Shown here: piece by piece, positions 17,663-27,388 of the stretch
Position numbering within the stretch: position 1 is the stretch's first letter
Layout: every line of letters begins with the position of its first letter
Origin: UBA8389 sp964472175
GTDB lineage: Bacteria; Bacteroidota; Bacteroidia; Bacteroidales; UBA1402
Length of the DNA: 64,000 bases
Assembly (NCBI GenBank): GCA_964472175.1
Contig: CAYYJF010000002.1
Coordinates: 31,378 to 95,377 of the forward strand
Reading direction: 5' to 3'
Made by a program: the position numbers and the translations under genes
The notes under the pieces: model-generated
Seen by the model: the letters and a program-made list of their open reading frames with translations, nothing else
Database searches by the model: none
What the model was told of the DNA's origin: nothing

Positions 17663-19702
17663 ATGAGCAGCATTCAAAAAGGATTGATTTGTATTTTGTT
17701 GGTTTTATCTCTGACCAACCCTGTGTCAGCGCAAAGATTCGGGAAACTGGATAACTTGTATGAATACCTGTTAAAAGGTCAATTCGAAAAATTCGATAAG
17801 TCACGAATAGGGGTCAAACCCAAAGACATCGAGCCTTTTAGCAAAGAGTATGCGTATGTTGATGAACTCAGACAATTGTTGTATACTGCGGATTCAAAAA
17901 ATTATGAATCCTATTTTCAGTCTTTTACAGACATCATGAAAACGCCTGTTAAAACCAACATGGATTTACTTACAATGAGCCTGAAAGTTAATGTCGATAC
18001 ACTGAAAAATATGGGCGAACGGACTGTTTTTAATAAACTAAAAAACGCCACCACCACAGTTGTTGATGGAAAATTCGTGTTAAAAACAATCCAATCCACC
18101 AAGTATCCGGCAACACAACAGTATATTCAATCCATTACGGACATGGTTTTTAATGCCCAATATGCCGATTTGTTGGGCAATTCATCACTGGATAACTTTA
18201 GGGCATTCATTACAGACTGGCCAAAATCAGCTGTTATTTCTACCGTGAAGAAAAACTATGACGACTCCTTGTTTGTGATTTCAAATAGGACACAAAATCA
18301 CGATTTGTATTTGTTGGACACCATTTTACCAAATGAAACAAAATTGCATTTGATTCCTGATGATTGGTCCATTTTAGGCGATAAATACATTGGAAAAGAG
18401 GATCTCAAAATGGCGGTAAAGATGTACCAGAAGGCCATTCAATTGGGGAGCAAAGAAGGACTGTTAAAATTGACAATTTTGAAATATGAAGGAAAGGTAC
18501 CTTCAGAGGAAGACGAACTGATTATTTTTAAAAAATTGGCTGAAGCAGGAGACAAACGTGCGGAAGCCTATGTTCAAAAAATTGAACAAAGAAGCATCCG
18601 TTTGGCTGTTCCTGGAACATTGATTCAATCCCTGAACATAAAAGATCAAAAAAGGGTGTGTTCCATTACGTTGCAAGGTCCTGTCAATCAGATGGATCTG
18701 GCTTTGTTGAAAGAAATGTCTACCAAATATCAACTTTCTGACCTGAATTTAGCGCAATGCGAATTGGCTAAAATCCCTGATGAAGCTTTCAAAGGAAGTA
18801 CAAAGCTGGCAAGTTTATTGCTGCCCAATCAATTGGTTTATATTGGAAGTGAGTCTTTTGCTGATTGTTCATCCCTCAAGGCGCTGGTTTTGCCCGATTC
18901 TTTGACACAATTGATGGCAAACGCGTTCGATCGATGTGTTGCCATGAAATCCATAAAAATCCCCGCGAGTTTAACAAGTGGTCTGGGCATTGTGCCGTTT
19001 TGTACAGGTTGCGTCAGTTTGACGGAATATCTGATAGATGAACGAAATCCGGTTTTTAGTTCGGTGGATGGTGTCATTTTTGACAAATTCAAAGCTACAT
19101 TGATCCGTTATCCAAGTGGAAAAAATGCATCATCTTATGTGGTTCCTTCCACCGTATCTGAAATTGCAACAGGCGCTTTTGAATCCAGTGTCAAATTGAC
19201 TTCCGTGCAGTTGCCGGATACTTTGAAGCGCATTAAGTATGCCGCATTTAAGAAATGCACGGCTTTATCAACCATCACGATTCCGACTCTGGTCAATGAA
19301 ATCGGTGCTTCAGTGTTTGAACAATGTGAAAATTTGAGTGCAGTTCAATTGCCCATGTTTTTATCTGAACTCAACCAAAATACTTTTAAAAACTGTATGA
19401 CACTGTCTTCTGTGATGTTGCCAGAATCCATCAAAGAAATTCGTTCCGAATGTTTTTCCGGCTGTGAAAATTTATTGACCATTTCTTTGAATAACAACAT
19501 CAAAGGGCTTGGAGAGCATTGTTTCAAAAATTGTAAAAAGCTCAAGGAAGTCAAACTAAGTATTCAAAATCCGTTGAATGTTTCATCCATTTTTGATGGC
19601 GTGGATAAAACCAATTGTACCTTGTTCGTTCCGCTTGGAAGCAAGGTGTATTATCAACAATTTCCAATTTGGAAAGACTTTCAAAATATAATCGAGTATT
19701 GA
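17663..19702 (+). CDS. Exported BspA-type leucine-rich repeat protein
   Basis: A 679-residue secreted or periplasmic protein. Signal peptide residues 1-23 (cleavage after VSA). The middle, about residues 235-310, has Sel1/TPR-like helices (MYQKAIQLGSKEG, then AEAGDKRAEAY). Residues 350-660 are LRR_5 (BspA-like) repeats with the recurring form LPxSLxxIxxxAFxxCxxLxxIxIP. No type IX C-terminal sorting domain is seen. Such domains usually mediate binding to proteins or surfaces. Its place in a close-set run behind iorAB and an acyl-CoA ligase (six-base gap) is unusual and its role there is unknown. Confidence 0.85.
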   Translation: MSSIQKGLICILLVLSLTNPVSAQRFGKLDNLYEYLLKGQFEKFDKSRIGVKPKDIEPFSKEYAYVDELRQLLYTADSKNYESYFQSFTDIMKTPVKTNMDLLTMSLKVNVDTLKNMGERTVFNKLKNATTTVVDGKFVLKTIQSTKYPATQQYIQSITDMVFNAQYADLLGNSSLDNFRAFITDWPKSAVISTVKKNYDDSLFVISNRTQNHDLYLLDTILPNETKLHLIPDDWSILGDKYIGKEDLKMAVKMYQKAIQLGSKEGLLKLTILKYEGKVPSEEDELIIFKKLAEAGDKRAEAYVQKIEQRSIRLAVPGTLIQSLNIKDQKRVCSITLQGPVNQMDLALLKEMSTKYQLSDLNLAQCELAKIPDEAFKGSTKLASLLLPNQLVYIGSESFADCSSLKALVLPDSLTQLMANAFDRCVAMKSIKIPASLTSGLGIVPFCTGCVSLTEYLIDERNPVFSSVDGVIFDKFKATLIRYPSGKNASSYVVPSTVSEIATGAFESSVKLTSVQLPDTLKRIKYAAFKKCTALSTITIPTLVNEIGASVFEQCENLSAVQLPMFLSELNQNTFKNCMTLSSVMLPESIKEIRSECFSGCENLLTISLNNNIKGLGEHCFKNCKKLKEVKLSIQNPLNVSSIFDGVDKTNCTLFVPLGSKVYYQQFPIWKDFQNIIEY

Positions 19703-19705
19703 TGT

Positions 19706-20167
19706 ATGAGTGAAGATATTCAGCAAGGAAGCAAAAAAGACTATTGTCTTCCAATGCATACCGTAGAGCACATTTTAAACCAAACCATGGTGCGAAAGTA
19801 TGCATGTAGTCGATCTGTCAATGCGCACATAGAAAAGAAAAAGTCGAAATGTGACTACCTGCTCCAGCGTGCACCCACTTCGGAAGAAATCGTTGAAATC
19901 GAGGATCAGGTCAATCGAATCATTGATTCGGATTTGAAAGTTTCTGTTCGTTATGTGCCCATTGAAGAAGCCGGGAATGTGGCAGATTTGAGCCGATTGC
20001 CTGAAGATCAAAAATGCGAAAACGTACGTTTGGTTTTCATTGGAGACTATGATGTTTGCGCGTGCATTGGTCCGCATGTAGAATCGACCAAAGAAATCGG
20101 TCGATTTAAAATCCTGAACCATGAATTTGAAAATGGCAGGTGGCGGATGCGTTTTAAGCTTGTTTGA
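19706..20167 (+). CDS. Stand-alone AlaX-like tRNA editing domain
   Basis: A 153-residue cytoplasmic protein resembling the second additional domain (tRNA_SAD) of alanyl- and threonyl-tRNA synthetases. The zinc-binding pattern is complete: HTVEH (His18, His22) and CIGPH (Cys120, His124), followed by STKEIGRFKI, the typical strand of this domain. Relatives hydrolyse mischarged Ser- or Gly-tRNA-Ala in trans. It lacks the catalytic and beta-barrel domains of longer AlaX types. It begins three bases after the LRR gene and converges with the T9SS plug gene. Confidence 0.8.
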   Translation: MSEDIQQGSKKDYCLPMHTVEHILNQTMVRKYACSRSVNAHIEKKKSKCDYLLQRAPTSEEIVEIEDQVNRIIDSDLKVSVRYVPIEEAGNVADLSRLPEDQKCENVRLVFIGDYDVCACIGPHVESTKEIGRFKILNHEFENGRWRMRFKLV

Positions 20168-20171
20168 AGGA

Positions 20172-21437
20172 TTAAAATGCGCATTTTATTTCTTTGAAAC
20201 CTACCAATTGGTCTGCGTACGCTCCAAATTTTCTATGATAGACCAAAATCTGATAAACATTTTCTGTTTGCCAGAATGAACCTTCTGCTTGTTCGGAGAG
20301 ATCCTGCAGGCCATCATTGCTTTCAACAGAATAGCGGTAATTGTAGGAGCCTTGTTTCAGAAGCAATGTTTTTCTGAATTGTTTGGAATCGGTGTCAAAA
20401 AGCATTTCACAATCTTCTTTTTTCATGCCTGCTGTCAAATTGCCCCGAATAAACATGCGACTATTTCGAAGTGAAGGATCGGGTTTGAAACTGAAATTTA
20501 CCCAAAAATAATCGGCACAGGTGTTCACATCGTTCAGGCAATCGACCGTTCGAATCAGATAATTCCCATTTTGGTCTTGGTCGTATTGATAATTGAGATT
20601 TCTTTGATTGTCAAGTTGAATGTCTGAATATACCGCATTGTTTTCAATCCGTGTTTTGGTGATATTCAATCCGGAAAATCTCGAACTGGTGGTTTCAAAT
20701 CGCCTGTATTCATTTCCTCCATGAAATACCAACGCTTTTACATGCTCAAAATCATAAGAAAAACCATCGTTGCTACTCGGTTTGACGGCATTGACTTCAC
20801 CGTCTAATCCAAAATTCTTCAACACCTTAACCTTGAGTTCTTTTTCTGGCATCACCATCGAAAATCCTTGTGGTTTTATACGAAATTGCAGCTGTTGGAA
20901 TTTGTTTTTATACCCAAGATCGGTGTCGGCCGTAATGTTGGCTTCAATCGATGCCTTAGGCTCGATAATCATAAAACAGGCTGTGAGATAAGTATTTTCA
21001 GGATGGTCTTTGTCATAAACCACCAGCGCATAATTGCCGGATAATTTCAATTGAATGTTTTCGTTTGGCAAGCGCAACCGATAATGGATATATTGCACAA
21101 AGGTGGATTCTGAATACAGTCCATCCGGAAAATCATTTTCCCTCATGCCGTTCATAAACTCAGATTCAAACAGCTCTGATTTGGTCCAATCTGCATTGCA
21201 GTGAATGATTTTATATCCCAAACGAAGTGACTGATGCGACAAGACATCAAATGAAATGTCAATGCTGCCGCTTTTCAGATCAATGAGCGGAAAATTCAAT
21301 GGTTGTGAAGTCGGGTGAACAAGTAAGGTTTTAAACTTTGAGTCAAAAACTTGATTGCGATAAGTCAAGCTTCCGTGGATTGATAAAACAAAACAAACGA
21401 ATGTCAAAATGATCGCGAATTTTCTGAAATGTGTCAT
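20172..21437 (-). CDS. DUF5103 / type IX secretion plug-like protein
   Basis: A 421-residue exported protein with an N-terminal signal peptide (about residues 1-23), then beta-rich domains. The patterns (HCNADWTKSELFESEFMNG, YIHYRLRLPNE and the later NYRYSVESN...TENVYQILVYHR) match the DUF5103 family, members of which plug the SprA translocon of the Bacteroidota type IX secretion system. No other T9SS gene is in the window. No TAnnTTTG box was found directly upstream. Confidence 0.82.
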   Translation of the reverse strand: MTHFRKFAIILTFVCFVLSIHGSLTYRNQVFDSKFKTLLVHPTSQPLNFPLIDLKSGSIDISFDVLSHQSLRLGYKIIHCNADWTKSELFESEFMNGMRENDFPDGLYSESTFVQYIHYRLRLPNENIQLKLSGNYALVVYDKDHPENTYLTACFMIIEPKASIEANITADTDLGYKNKFQQLQFRIKPQGFSMVMPEKELKVKVLKNFGLDGEVNAVKPSSNDGFSYDFEHVKALVFHGGNEYRRFETTSSRFSGLNITKTRIENNAVYSDIQLDNQRNLNYQYDQDQNGNYLIRTVDCLNDVNTCADYFWVNFSFKPDPSLRNSRMFIRGNLTAGMKKEDCEMLFDTDSKQFRKTLLLKQGSYNYRYSVESNDGLQDLSEQAEGSFWQTENVYQILVYHRKFGAYADQLVGFKEIKCAF

Positions 21438-21526
21438 ACTTATGAATACGGAAGAAGTCTTTTAAGGATTTCTGCAATAATACACATAATTATCTTAATT
21501 TGATTCTTTTAGTTCGCAGCTTTTTA

Positions 21527-21534
21527 TATTTTTG
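21527..21534 (+). promoter_or_regulatory. -7 promoter box of the nqr operon
   Basis: TATTTTTG, perfect TAnnTTTG, 22 bases before the nqrA ATG at 21557. Confidence 0.55.
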
Positions 21535-21556
21535 TAGCTCAATCAAAAAACCTTTT

Positions 21557-22927
21557 ATGAAATCGGTAATTGCCTTAAAAAAAGGGTTGGACATACATTT
21601 GGCAGGAAAAGCACCATTGGAAATTCAGGCAATTGGTCTTGTTGATGTTATATCCATTGCACCTGATGACTACATCGGATTGACACCCAGGGTTTTGGTT
21701 AAGGTTGGAGAAGAAGTAAAATCCGGATCTCCAATTTTTTCGGATAAAAACCACCCGGAAATTGTTGTCGTTTCTCCTGTTAGTGGAACAATAGAATCGA
21801 TTGTAAGAGGGGAGAAGCGTCGGTTAATCCGAGTTTTAATAAAACCTGACAACAAGCAAACCTCAGTTTCTTTCAGTTCTGAGCCTCAATTGGATTTGAC
21901 CCGGGAAGAACTCCTGAACCGCATCTTGTCGAGTGGTGTTTTTACCTACTTTAGACAACGTCCCTACGATGTAATTCCGAACCCTCAGAACACGCCCCGG
22001 GATATTTTTATTTCCACTTTTGATTCTGCCCCTTTGGCTGCCGATCCATCTTTTTTGATCCAAAATCAGAAGGAAGATTTTCAGGCAGGATTGGAAGTTT
22101 TGTCCAGGTTAACCGATGGAAAGGTGTATTTGTCGATCTCTGAAAATGATCATTCAAAGTTGTTTTCTGAAGTGAAGCATGTTGAAAAGGTCTGTTTCAA
22201 AGGACCACACCCTGTTGGAAACGTTGGGGTACAGATGAACCACATCAAGCCCATTAACAAAGGAGAAACGGTCTGGACGATGAAGGCTGCTCATGTTCCT
22301 TTATTGGGACAATTGTTTCGCTCGGGAAAAGTTGATTTTTCAAGTTTGATTGCTGTTTGCGGTCCTGGAATTCGCCGCCCCGGTTATATGAAGGTGCTTC
22401 CAGGAAGTTCAATACAATCCATTCTCAATGGATTGGTATATAAGGAAATGCATGCACGTTTCATTGATGGAAATCCCCTGACTGGGAAAGAAGTAGAATC
22501 GAATGGATTCATTGGGTATTTTGAAACTTCAGTCACGGTGTTGAAAGAAGGAGATGATATCCATGAATTTTTTGGTTGGATCATGCCCAGAATGGATAAG
22601 TTCAGCATGAGTAGAACCTATCTGTCGGCTATTATTGGAAAATTATTTCCATCCATCCGTTACGAACCCGATACCCGATTGCTTGGAGGACGTCGAGCCT
22701 TGATCGTTTCAGGAGAGTATGATCAGGTATTCCCAATGGATATTTTGCCTGAACAATTGATTCGGGCCTGTATCACGAAGAATATCGAAAAACAAGAGCA
22801 ACTGGGTATTTATGAAGTTGCTCCTGAAGATTTTGCCTTGTGTGAATACGTTTGTACTTCAAAATTGGAATTGCAAAAAATCGTTCGACTAGCGTTGGAT
22901 GAATTGCGATTGGAAAATGCCGATTAA
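21557..22927 (+). CDS. nqrA: Na+-translocating NADH:quinone reductase subunit A
   Basis: The soluble, quinone-facing subunit of the sodium-pumping respiratory complex. The 456-residue protein starts with the family N-terminus (ALKKGLDIHLAGKAP) and contains GKRVKxx-like lysine-rich and CGPGIRRPGYM segments. The ATG at 21557 fits the -7 box and the conserved N-terminus; an in-frame extension to 21500 would precede the promoter. First of six genes that make the whole complex. Confidence 0.95.
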   Translation: MKSVIALKKGLDIHLAGKAPLEIQAIGLVDVISIAPDDYIGLTPRVLVKVGEEVKSGSPIFSDKNHPEIVVVSPVSGTIESIVRGEKRRLIRVLIKPDNKQTSVSFSSEPQLDLTREELLNRILSSGVFTYFRQRPYDVIPNPQNTPRDIFISTFDSAPLAADPSFLIQNQKEDFQAGLEVLSRLTDGKVYLSISENDHSKLFSEVKHVEKVCFKGPHPVGNVGVQMNHIKPINKGETVWTMKAAHVPLLGQLFRSGKVDFSSLIAVCGPGIRRPGYMKVLPGSSIQSILNGLVYKEMHARFIDGNPLTGKEVESNGFIGYFETSVTVLKEGDDIHEFFGWIMPRMDKFSMSRTYLSAIIGKLFPSIRYEPDTRLLGGRRALIVSGEYDQVFPMDILPEQLIRACITKNIEKQEQLGIYEVAPEDFALCEYVCTSKLELQKIVRLALDELRLENAD

Positions 22928-22956
22928 ACTATGTATAACCAATTACTTATAAAGCA

Positions 22957-24165
22957 TTGAAAGCACTTAGAGCATTATTGGATAAATTAAAACCAACATT
23001 TTCGGAAGGTGGAAAATTAAGTGCTTTTCACTCCGTATTTGATGGTTTTGAAACGTTTTTGTTTGTCCCTTCAAAAACGTCTAAGTCTGGTGTACACATA
23101 CACGACAGCATTGACTCAAAACGGTTGATGTCATTTGTTATCATTGCATTGCTCCCCGCATTGCTTTTTGGAATGTATAATGTTGGATATCAGCATTTTC
23201 TTGCAATTGGAAAAATTGGCGATGTCTCATTCTGGGAGCTATTTGGATGGGGTGCTGTTGCTGTGTTGCCCTACATCGTTGTTTCCTATGGTACTGGTTT
23301 GGGAATTGAATTTATTGCAGCTCAAATCAAAAAAGAAGAAATTCAGGAAGGATTTTTGGTGAGTGGCATGCTCATTCCGATGATTGTTGCCATTGACACC
23401 CCATTATGGATGGTCGCTGTTGCTACTGCTTTTGCTGTTGTTTTTGCCAAAGAAGTTTTTGGAGGTACCGGATACAATTTGTTCAATGTTGCATTAATCA
23501 CCAGGGCCTTTTTGTTTTTTGCTTATCCGGGAGATATTTCAGGTGATCAGGTATGGGTCAATATCAAAGATTCCTTTGGTTTTGGTTCACCCATGCAAAC
23601 ACTGGATGCCTTCTCGGGTGCAACTCCTCTAGGACAGGCCGCTGTCAATACGGGCATTTTGGAATTCAAAGATATTCTGGGTGGTCCGTTAACCACCTGG
23701 GATATGTTTATTGGTTTAAAACCAGGCTCAATTGGTGAAACATCAACACTTGCCATTTTGATAGGTGCAGCCATCTTGATTTTTACACGTGTAGCAAGTT
23801 GGAAAATCATCACAGGCGTTTTTGCCGGTGGAGCAGCAACCATTGCCCTATTTAACCTGTTTGCGGTCAATGTCTATATGGAAGTTCCTGTCATTCAACA
23901 ACTTTGTTTGGGTGGTTTTGCCTTTGGCGCAGTCTTTATGGCTACAGATCCGGTGACGGCTTCCAGAACGGAAACAGGCAAATGGATTTATGGTATTTTG
24001 GTCGGTGTCTTGGCCATGATTATCAGGGTCTTAAATCCGGCTTACCCAGAGGGCATGATGCTGGCAATTTTATTGATGAATATTTTTGCCAAGCTCATTG
24101 ATTATGTCGTTGTTCAAAGAAATGTGTCCAATCGGATGAAACGTATGAATTCCAAATCAAAATAA
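22957..24165 (+). CDS. nqrB: Na+-translocating NADH:quinone reductase subunit B
   Basis: Integral membrane subunit carrying covalent FMN and part of the sodium path. The 402-residue protein has about ten membrane segments and the flavinylation motif SGAT (Thr223). The N-terminus (residues 1-50, with SGVHIHD) matches the family. The only usable start is a TTG at 22957: the reading frame has a stop at 22936-22938 and no ATG in between. It lies 29 bases after nqrA, so the weak start may lower its yield relative to neighbours. Confidence 0.94.
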   Translation: MKALRALLDKLKPTFSEGGKLSAFHSVFDGFETFLFVPSKTSKSGVHIHDSIDSKRLMSFVIIALLPALLFGMYNVGYQHFLAIGKIGDVSFWELFGWGAVAVLPYIVVSYGTGLGIEFIAAQIKKEEIQEGFLVSGMLIPMIVAIDTPLWMVAVATAFAVVFAKEVFGGTGYNLFNVALITRAFLFFAYPGDISGDQVWVNIKDSFGFGSPMQTLDAFSGATPLGQAAVNTGILEFKDILGGPLTTWDMFIGLKPGSIGETSTLAILIGAAILIFTRVASWKIITGVFAGGAATIALFNLFAVNVYMEVPVIQQLCLGGFAFGAVFMATDPVTASRTETGKWIYGILVGVLAMIIRVLNPAYPEGMMLAILLMNIFAKLIDYVVVQRNVSNRMKRMNSKSK

Positions 24166-24170
24166 TCCAT

Positions 24171-24875
24171 ATGAATACCAACAGCAATAATTACACTTTT
24201 ATTTATGCTTCGGTCATGGTTGTTTTGGTTGCAGCAGCTTTGGCCTTCACAAACGGACTGCTGAAAGACAAACAGGCGAAGAATGTTGAAGTTGACAAAA
24301 TGCAACAGATACTGCGTGCGTTGAAGATGGAGACTGCATATGATCTTACAGCCAAGCTGTATCAGGAAACCGTTCAATCTACTTACTTAATCAACTCAAA
24401 GGGCGAGAAAATTGATTCCAATGCCGTCAATGCTTTTAATACGGATATTTCAAAGGAAGTTGTAAAGCCTGTGAATAGTCGGAATTTACCTATTTATGAA
24501 GCCGTGGTTAAGGGTGAAAAGAAATATGTTATTCCGGTTTATGGAGCAGGGTTGTGGGGTCCTATCTGGGGTTACGTTGCCTTAAACTCCGATAGAAATA
24601 CCATTTTCGCGGCATCTTTTTCTCATCAGGGTGAAACGCCGGGATTGGGTGCGGAAATTTCCACGAAACCTTTTCAACATCAATTTGAAGGCAAGAAGTT
24701 GTTCAATCAGTCCGGTTTTGTATCCGTTGCTGTTGTTAAGTCTGGAAAAATAGTAGAAAATATGGATCAGGTAGATGGCATTTCCGGTGGAACCATTACC
24801 AGTCAGGGTGTTCACAATATGCTTTTCAATAGTTTGAGTGCGTATGAAACCTTCTTAAAAGCTGCATCATTATGA
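24171..24875 (+). CDS. nqrC: Na+-translocating NADH:quinone reductase subunit C
   Basis: Single-span, periplasm-facing subunit with the second covalent FMN. The 234-residue protein has one N-terminal membrane helix (about 9-30), an FMN_bind domain with SHQGETPGLG (residues 151-160) and the flavinylation site SGGT (Thr208). Its stop overlaps the nqrD start by four bases. Confidence 0.95.
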   Translation: MNTNSNNYTFIYASVMVVLVAAALAFTNGLLKDKQAKNVEVDKMQQILRALKMETAYDLTAKLYQETVQSTYLINSKGEKIDSNAVNAFNTDISKEVVKPVNSRNLPIYEAVVKGEKKYVIPVYGAGLWGPIWGYVALNSDRNTIFAASFSHQGETPGLGAEISTKPFQHQFEGKKLFNQSGFVSVAVVKSGKIVENMDQVDGISGGTITSQGVHNMLFNSLSAYETFLKAASL

Positions 24876-25489
24876 AACCATTCAAAGAACTTTTTATAAA
24901 TCCCATCAATAAAAGCAATCCCGTATTGGTCTTGGTGTTGGGTATTTGTTCCTCATTGGCGGTAACAGCTCAAATCAAACCGGCTTTGGTTATGGGTATT
25001 TCCGTGACAGTGGTGCTTGCGTTTTCCAATGTCATCATTTCCATCATGCGCAATGGCATTCCAAATAGAATTCGAATCATTGTGCAGTTGGTTGTTATAG
25101 CGGTTTTGGTTATTATCGTTGAGCAAATATTAAAAGCTTACGCATACGAAATGTGGAAGCAATTGTCTGTTTTTATCGGCCTAATCATAACGAATTGCAT
25201 CCTGATGGGTCGTTTGGAAGCTTTTGCTCTCGGAAATAAGCCATTCGATTCATTTATTGACGGTTTGGGTAACGGTTTGGGTTATGCTTTGATCTTGCTG
25301 ATCATTTCCATTATCAGGGAATTATTTGGTTCAGGTTCCTTGTTTGGATTTCAGGTTATTCCAAATGCGTTTTATGAATCAGGATATTCCAACAATGGGC
25401 TGATGATTTTGCCTCCGATGGCCCTGATTGTTGTTGCTTGCATTATTTGGATCCATCGAAGTATGAACAAAGAATTACAGGAAAAATAA
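24872..25489 (+). CDS. nqrD: Na+-translocating NADH:quinone reductase subunit D
   Basis: Membrane subunit of 205 residues with six predicted helices, related to NqrE and to RnfE. The pair NqrD/NqrE holds an iron centre between conserved cysteines at the membrane middle; here a cysteine is present in the first helix (LGICSSLA) and another in TNCILMG. Translationally coupled to nqrC through an ATGA overlap. Confidence 0.95.
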   Translation: MKPFKELFINPINKSNPVLVLVLGICSSLAVTAQIKPALVMGISVTVVLAFSNVIISIMRNGIPNRIRIIVQLVVIAVLVIIVEQILKAYAYEMWKQLSVFIGLIITNCILMGRLEAFALGNKPFDSFIDGLGNGLGYALILLIISIIRELFGSGSLFGFQVIPNAFYESGYSNNGLMILPPMALIVVACIIWIHRSMNKELQEK

Positions 25490-25495
25490 AGTTGT

Positions 25496-26113
25496 ATGGA
25501 AAACCTCATTGATATTTTTGTAAAGGCTGTATTCATAGACAATTTTGTTTTTGCCTATTTTTTAGGAATGTGCTCGTATTTGGCTGTATCAAAAACAGTC
25601 AAAACATCAAACGGGCTTGGAATAGCCGTTTCCTTTGTTTTGGTTGCAACCGTTCCGATTTGTTACTTATTGGACACGTATATATTGAAGGCGGGTGCCA
25701 TGGCCTGGATAGATCCATCATTGGCTTCAATCGATTTAAGCTTCCTGAGTTTCATTCTTTTTATCGCCATCATTGCTTCCATTGTTCAAATTGTGGAAAT
25801 GGTTGTTGAAAAATTCACACCGGCTTTGTATAGTCAGTTGGGCATCTTTTTGCCATTGATTGCCGTCAACTGTGCCATTTTAGGTGCAGCACTTTTCATG
25901 CAGCAGAAAAACTTTGATTCCTTTTCAGAAGCCACGGTGTATAGTTTGGGCTCAGGAATTGGATGGTGGTTGGCCATTGTGGGGATGGCTGCATTACGTG
26001 AACATTTAGAGTATTCCAATGTTCCCAAGCCATTGAAAGGTTTGGGTATCACCTTTATCATTGCTGGTTTGATGGGCATCGCATTTATGGGATTCATGGG
26101 TATAAAATTATAG
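25496..26113 (+). CDS. nqrE: Na+-translocating NADH:quinone reductase subunit E
   Basis: Membrane subunit of 205 residues, homologous to NqrD with inverted topology. The conserved cysteines lie in LGMCSYLA and VNCAILGAA. It follows nqrD by six bases. Confidence 0.95.
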   Translation: MENLIDIFVKAVFIDNFVFAYFLGMCSYLAVSKTVKTSNGLGIAVSFVLVATVPICYLLDTYILKAGAMAWIDPSLASIDLSFLSFILFIAIIASIVQIVEMVVEKFTPALYSQLGIFLPLIAVNCAILGAALFMQQKNFDSFSEATVYSLGSGIGWWLAIVGMAALREHLEYSNVPKPLKGLGITFIIAGLMGIAFMGFMGIKL

Positions 26114-26126
26114 TGGAAAGTAAGAT

Positions 26127-27383
26127 ATGGTACTTGAAATAAACATGTTGATTGTCACTTTGAGTGTTGTGGTTTTCCTGACCACAACCTTGATCCTGGT
26201 TGCCTTATTGTTGTTTATTAAGCAAAAACTGACACCAGGTGGCACGGTGCATATTTCCATCAATTCATCGAAAGATCTTGAAGTCGAGTCCGGTTCGACG
26301 GTTTTAACCGCCTTGAGCAACGAGAAAATATTTTTGCCATCTGCATGTGGCGGTGGTGGTAGTTGCGGAATGTGTAAATGTCAGGTTTTAGAAGGTGGAG
26401 GAGAGATTCTGCCAACCGAAGTCGGTTTTTTTTCACGCAAGCAAATTCAGGACCATTGGCGTTTGGGTTGTCAGGTTAAAATCAGGGAAAATATTTCATT
26501 GAAAGTGCCGGAAGAAATTTTAGGCATTCAAAAGTGGGAGTGTGAAGTGGTTTCCAACAGAAACGTAGCTTCATTTATCAAAGAATTTGTGGTAAAACTC
26601 CCTGAAGGTGAGACGCTTAATTTTAAATCAGGTAGTTATATTCAAATTGATGTCCCAAAAATTGAAGTGAATTTTGAAGATTTTGATATTGATGAGCGAT
26701 ATAAATCAGAATGGGATAAATTCAAACTTTGGGGATTGAAAATGGTGAATCCGGAACCAACATACAGGGCATATTCCATGGCGAATCACCCTGCTGAAGG
26801 CAATATCGTCATGTTGAACATTCGTATTGCGACCCCACCGTTTAATCGAGCAAAAGGAGCTTGGGAAGAAGTGAATCCCGGCATTTGCTCCTCCTATATT
26901 TTCAGCAGAAAGCCAGGTGATAAAGTCTTCATTTCGGGTCCATTCGGAGATTTTCACATCCAGGAGACCCAGCGTGAAATGCTTTATATTGGTGGTGGAG
27001 CAGGAATGGCTCCGTTGAGATCACATTTGTTACATTTGTTTCAGACCTTAAAAACCACGGATAGAAAAATATCGTATTGGTACGGCGCCCGTTCAAAGAA
27101 TGAAATTTTCTATGAAGCTGATTTTAGGGCGATTGAGAAGGCTTTTCCCAATTTTTCATTTCACATCGCATTGAGTGAACCCTTGCCCGAAGATCATTGG
27201 GATGGTCCTGTCGGATTTATCCATCAAGTGATTTTGGATCAATATTTATATTCTCACGAAGCACCTGAGGACATCGAGTATTACATGTGCGGCCCTGGTC
27301 CCATGGCCAATGCCGTTAAGCAGATGCTTGATGCGTTGGGTGTGCCAAAAGAAATGTTGATGTTTGATGATTTTGGCGCATAA
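26127..27383 (+). CDS. nqrF: Na+-translocating NADH:quinone reductase subunit F
   Basis: The electron entry subunit: oxidises NADH through FAD and a [2Fe-2S] cluster. The 418-residue protein has an N-terminal membrane helix (7-30), a plant-type ferredoxin domain with Cys74, Cys80, Cys83 and Cys115, an FAD motif (RAYSMANHP) and the NADH site (GGGAGMAPLRSH). A nearby ATG at 26145 is an alternative start; 26127 is kept because it adds a normal family N-terminus. The operon ends here; no ApbE flavin transferase is in the window although NqrB and NqrC need one. Confidence 0.96.
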   Translation: MVLEINMLIVTLSVVVFLTTTLILVALLLFIKQKLTPGGTVHISINSSKDLEVESGSTVLTALSNEKIFLPSACGGGGSCGMCKCQVLEGGGEILPTEVGFFSRKQIQDHWRLGCQVKIRENISLKVPEEILGIQKWECEVVSNRNVASFIKEFVVKLPEGETLNFKSGSYIQIDVPKIEVNFEDFDIDERYKSEWDKFKLWGLKMVNPEPTYRAYSMANHPAEGNIVMLNIRIATPPFNRAKGAWEEVNPGICSSYIFSRKPGDKVFISGPFGDFHIQETQREMLYIGGGAGMAPLRSHLLHLFQTLKTTDRKISYWYGARSKNEIFYEADFRAIEKAFPNFSFHIALSEPLPEDHWDGPVGFIHQVILDQYLYSHEAPEDIEYYMCGPGPMANAVKQMLDALGVPKEMLMFDDFGA

Positions 27384-27388
27384 TCAAT

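Noticed and set aside
19775..20122. A 115-codon antisense frame opposite the AlaX-like gene
   Set aside because: The plus-strand frame has the complete zinc motif and good context; the antisense translation has no recognisable feature.
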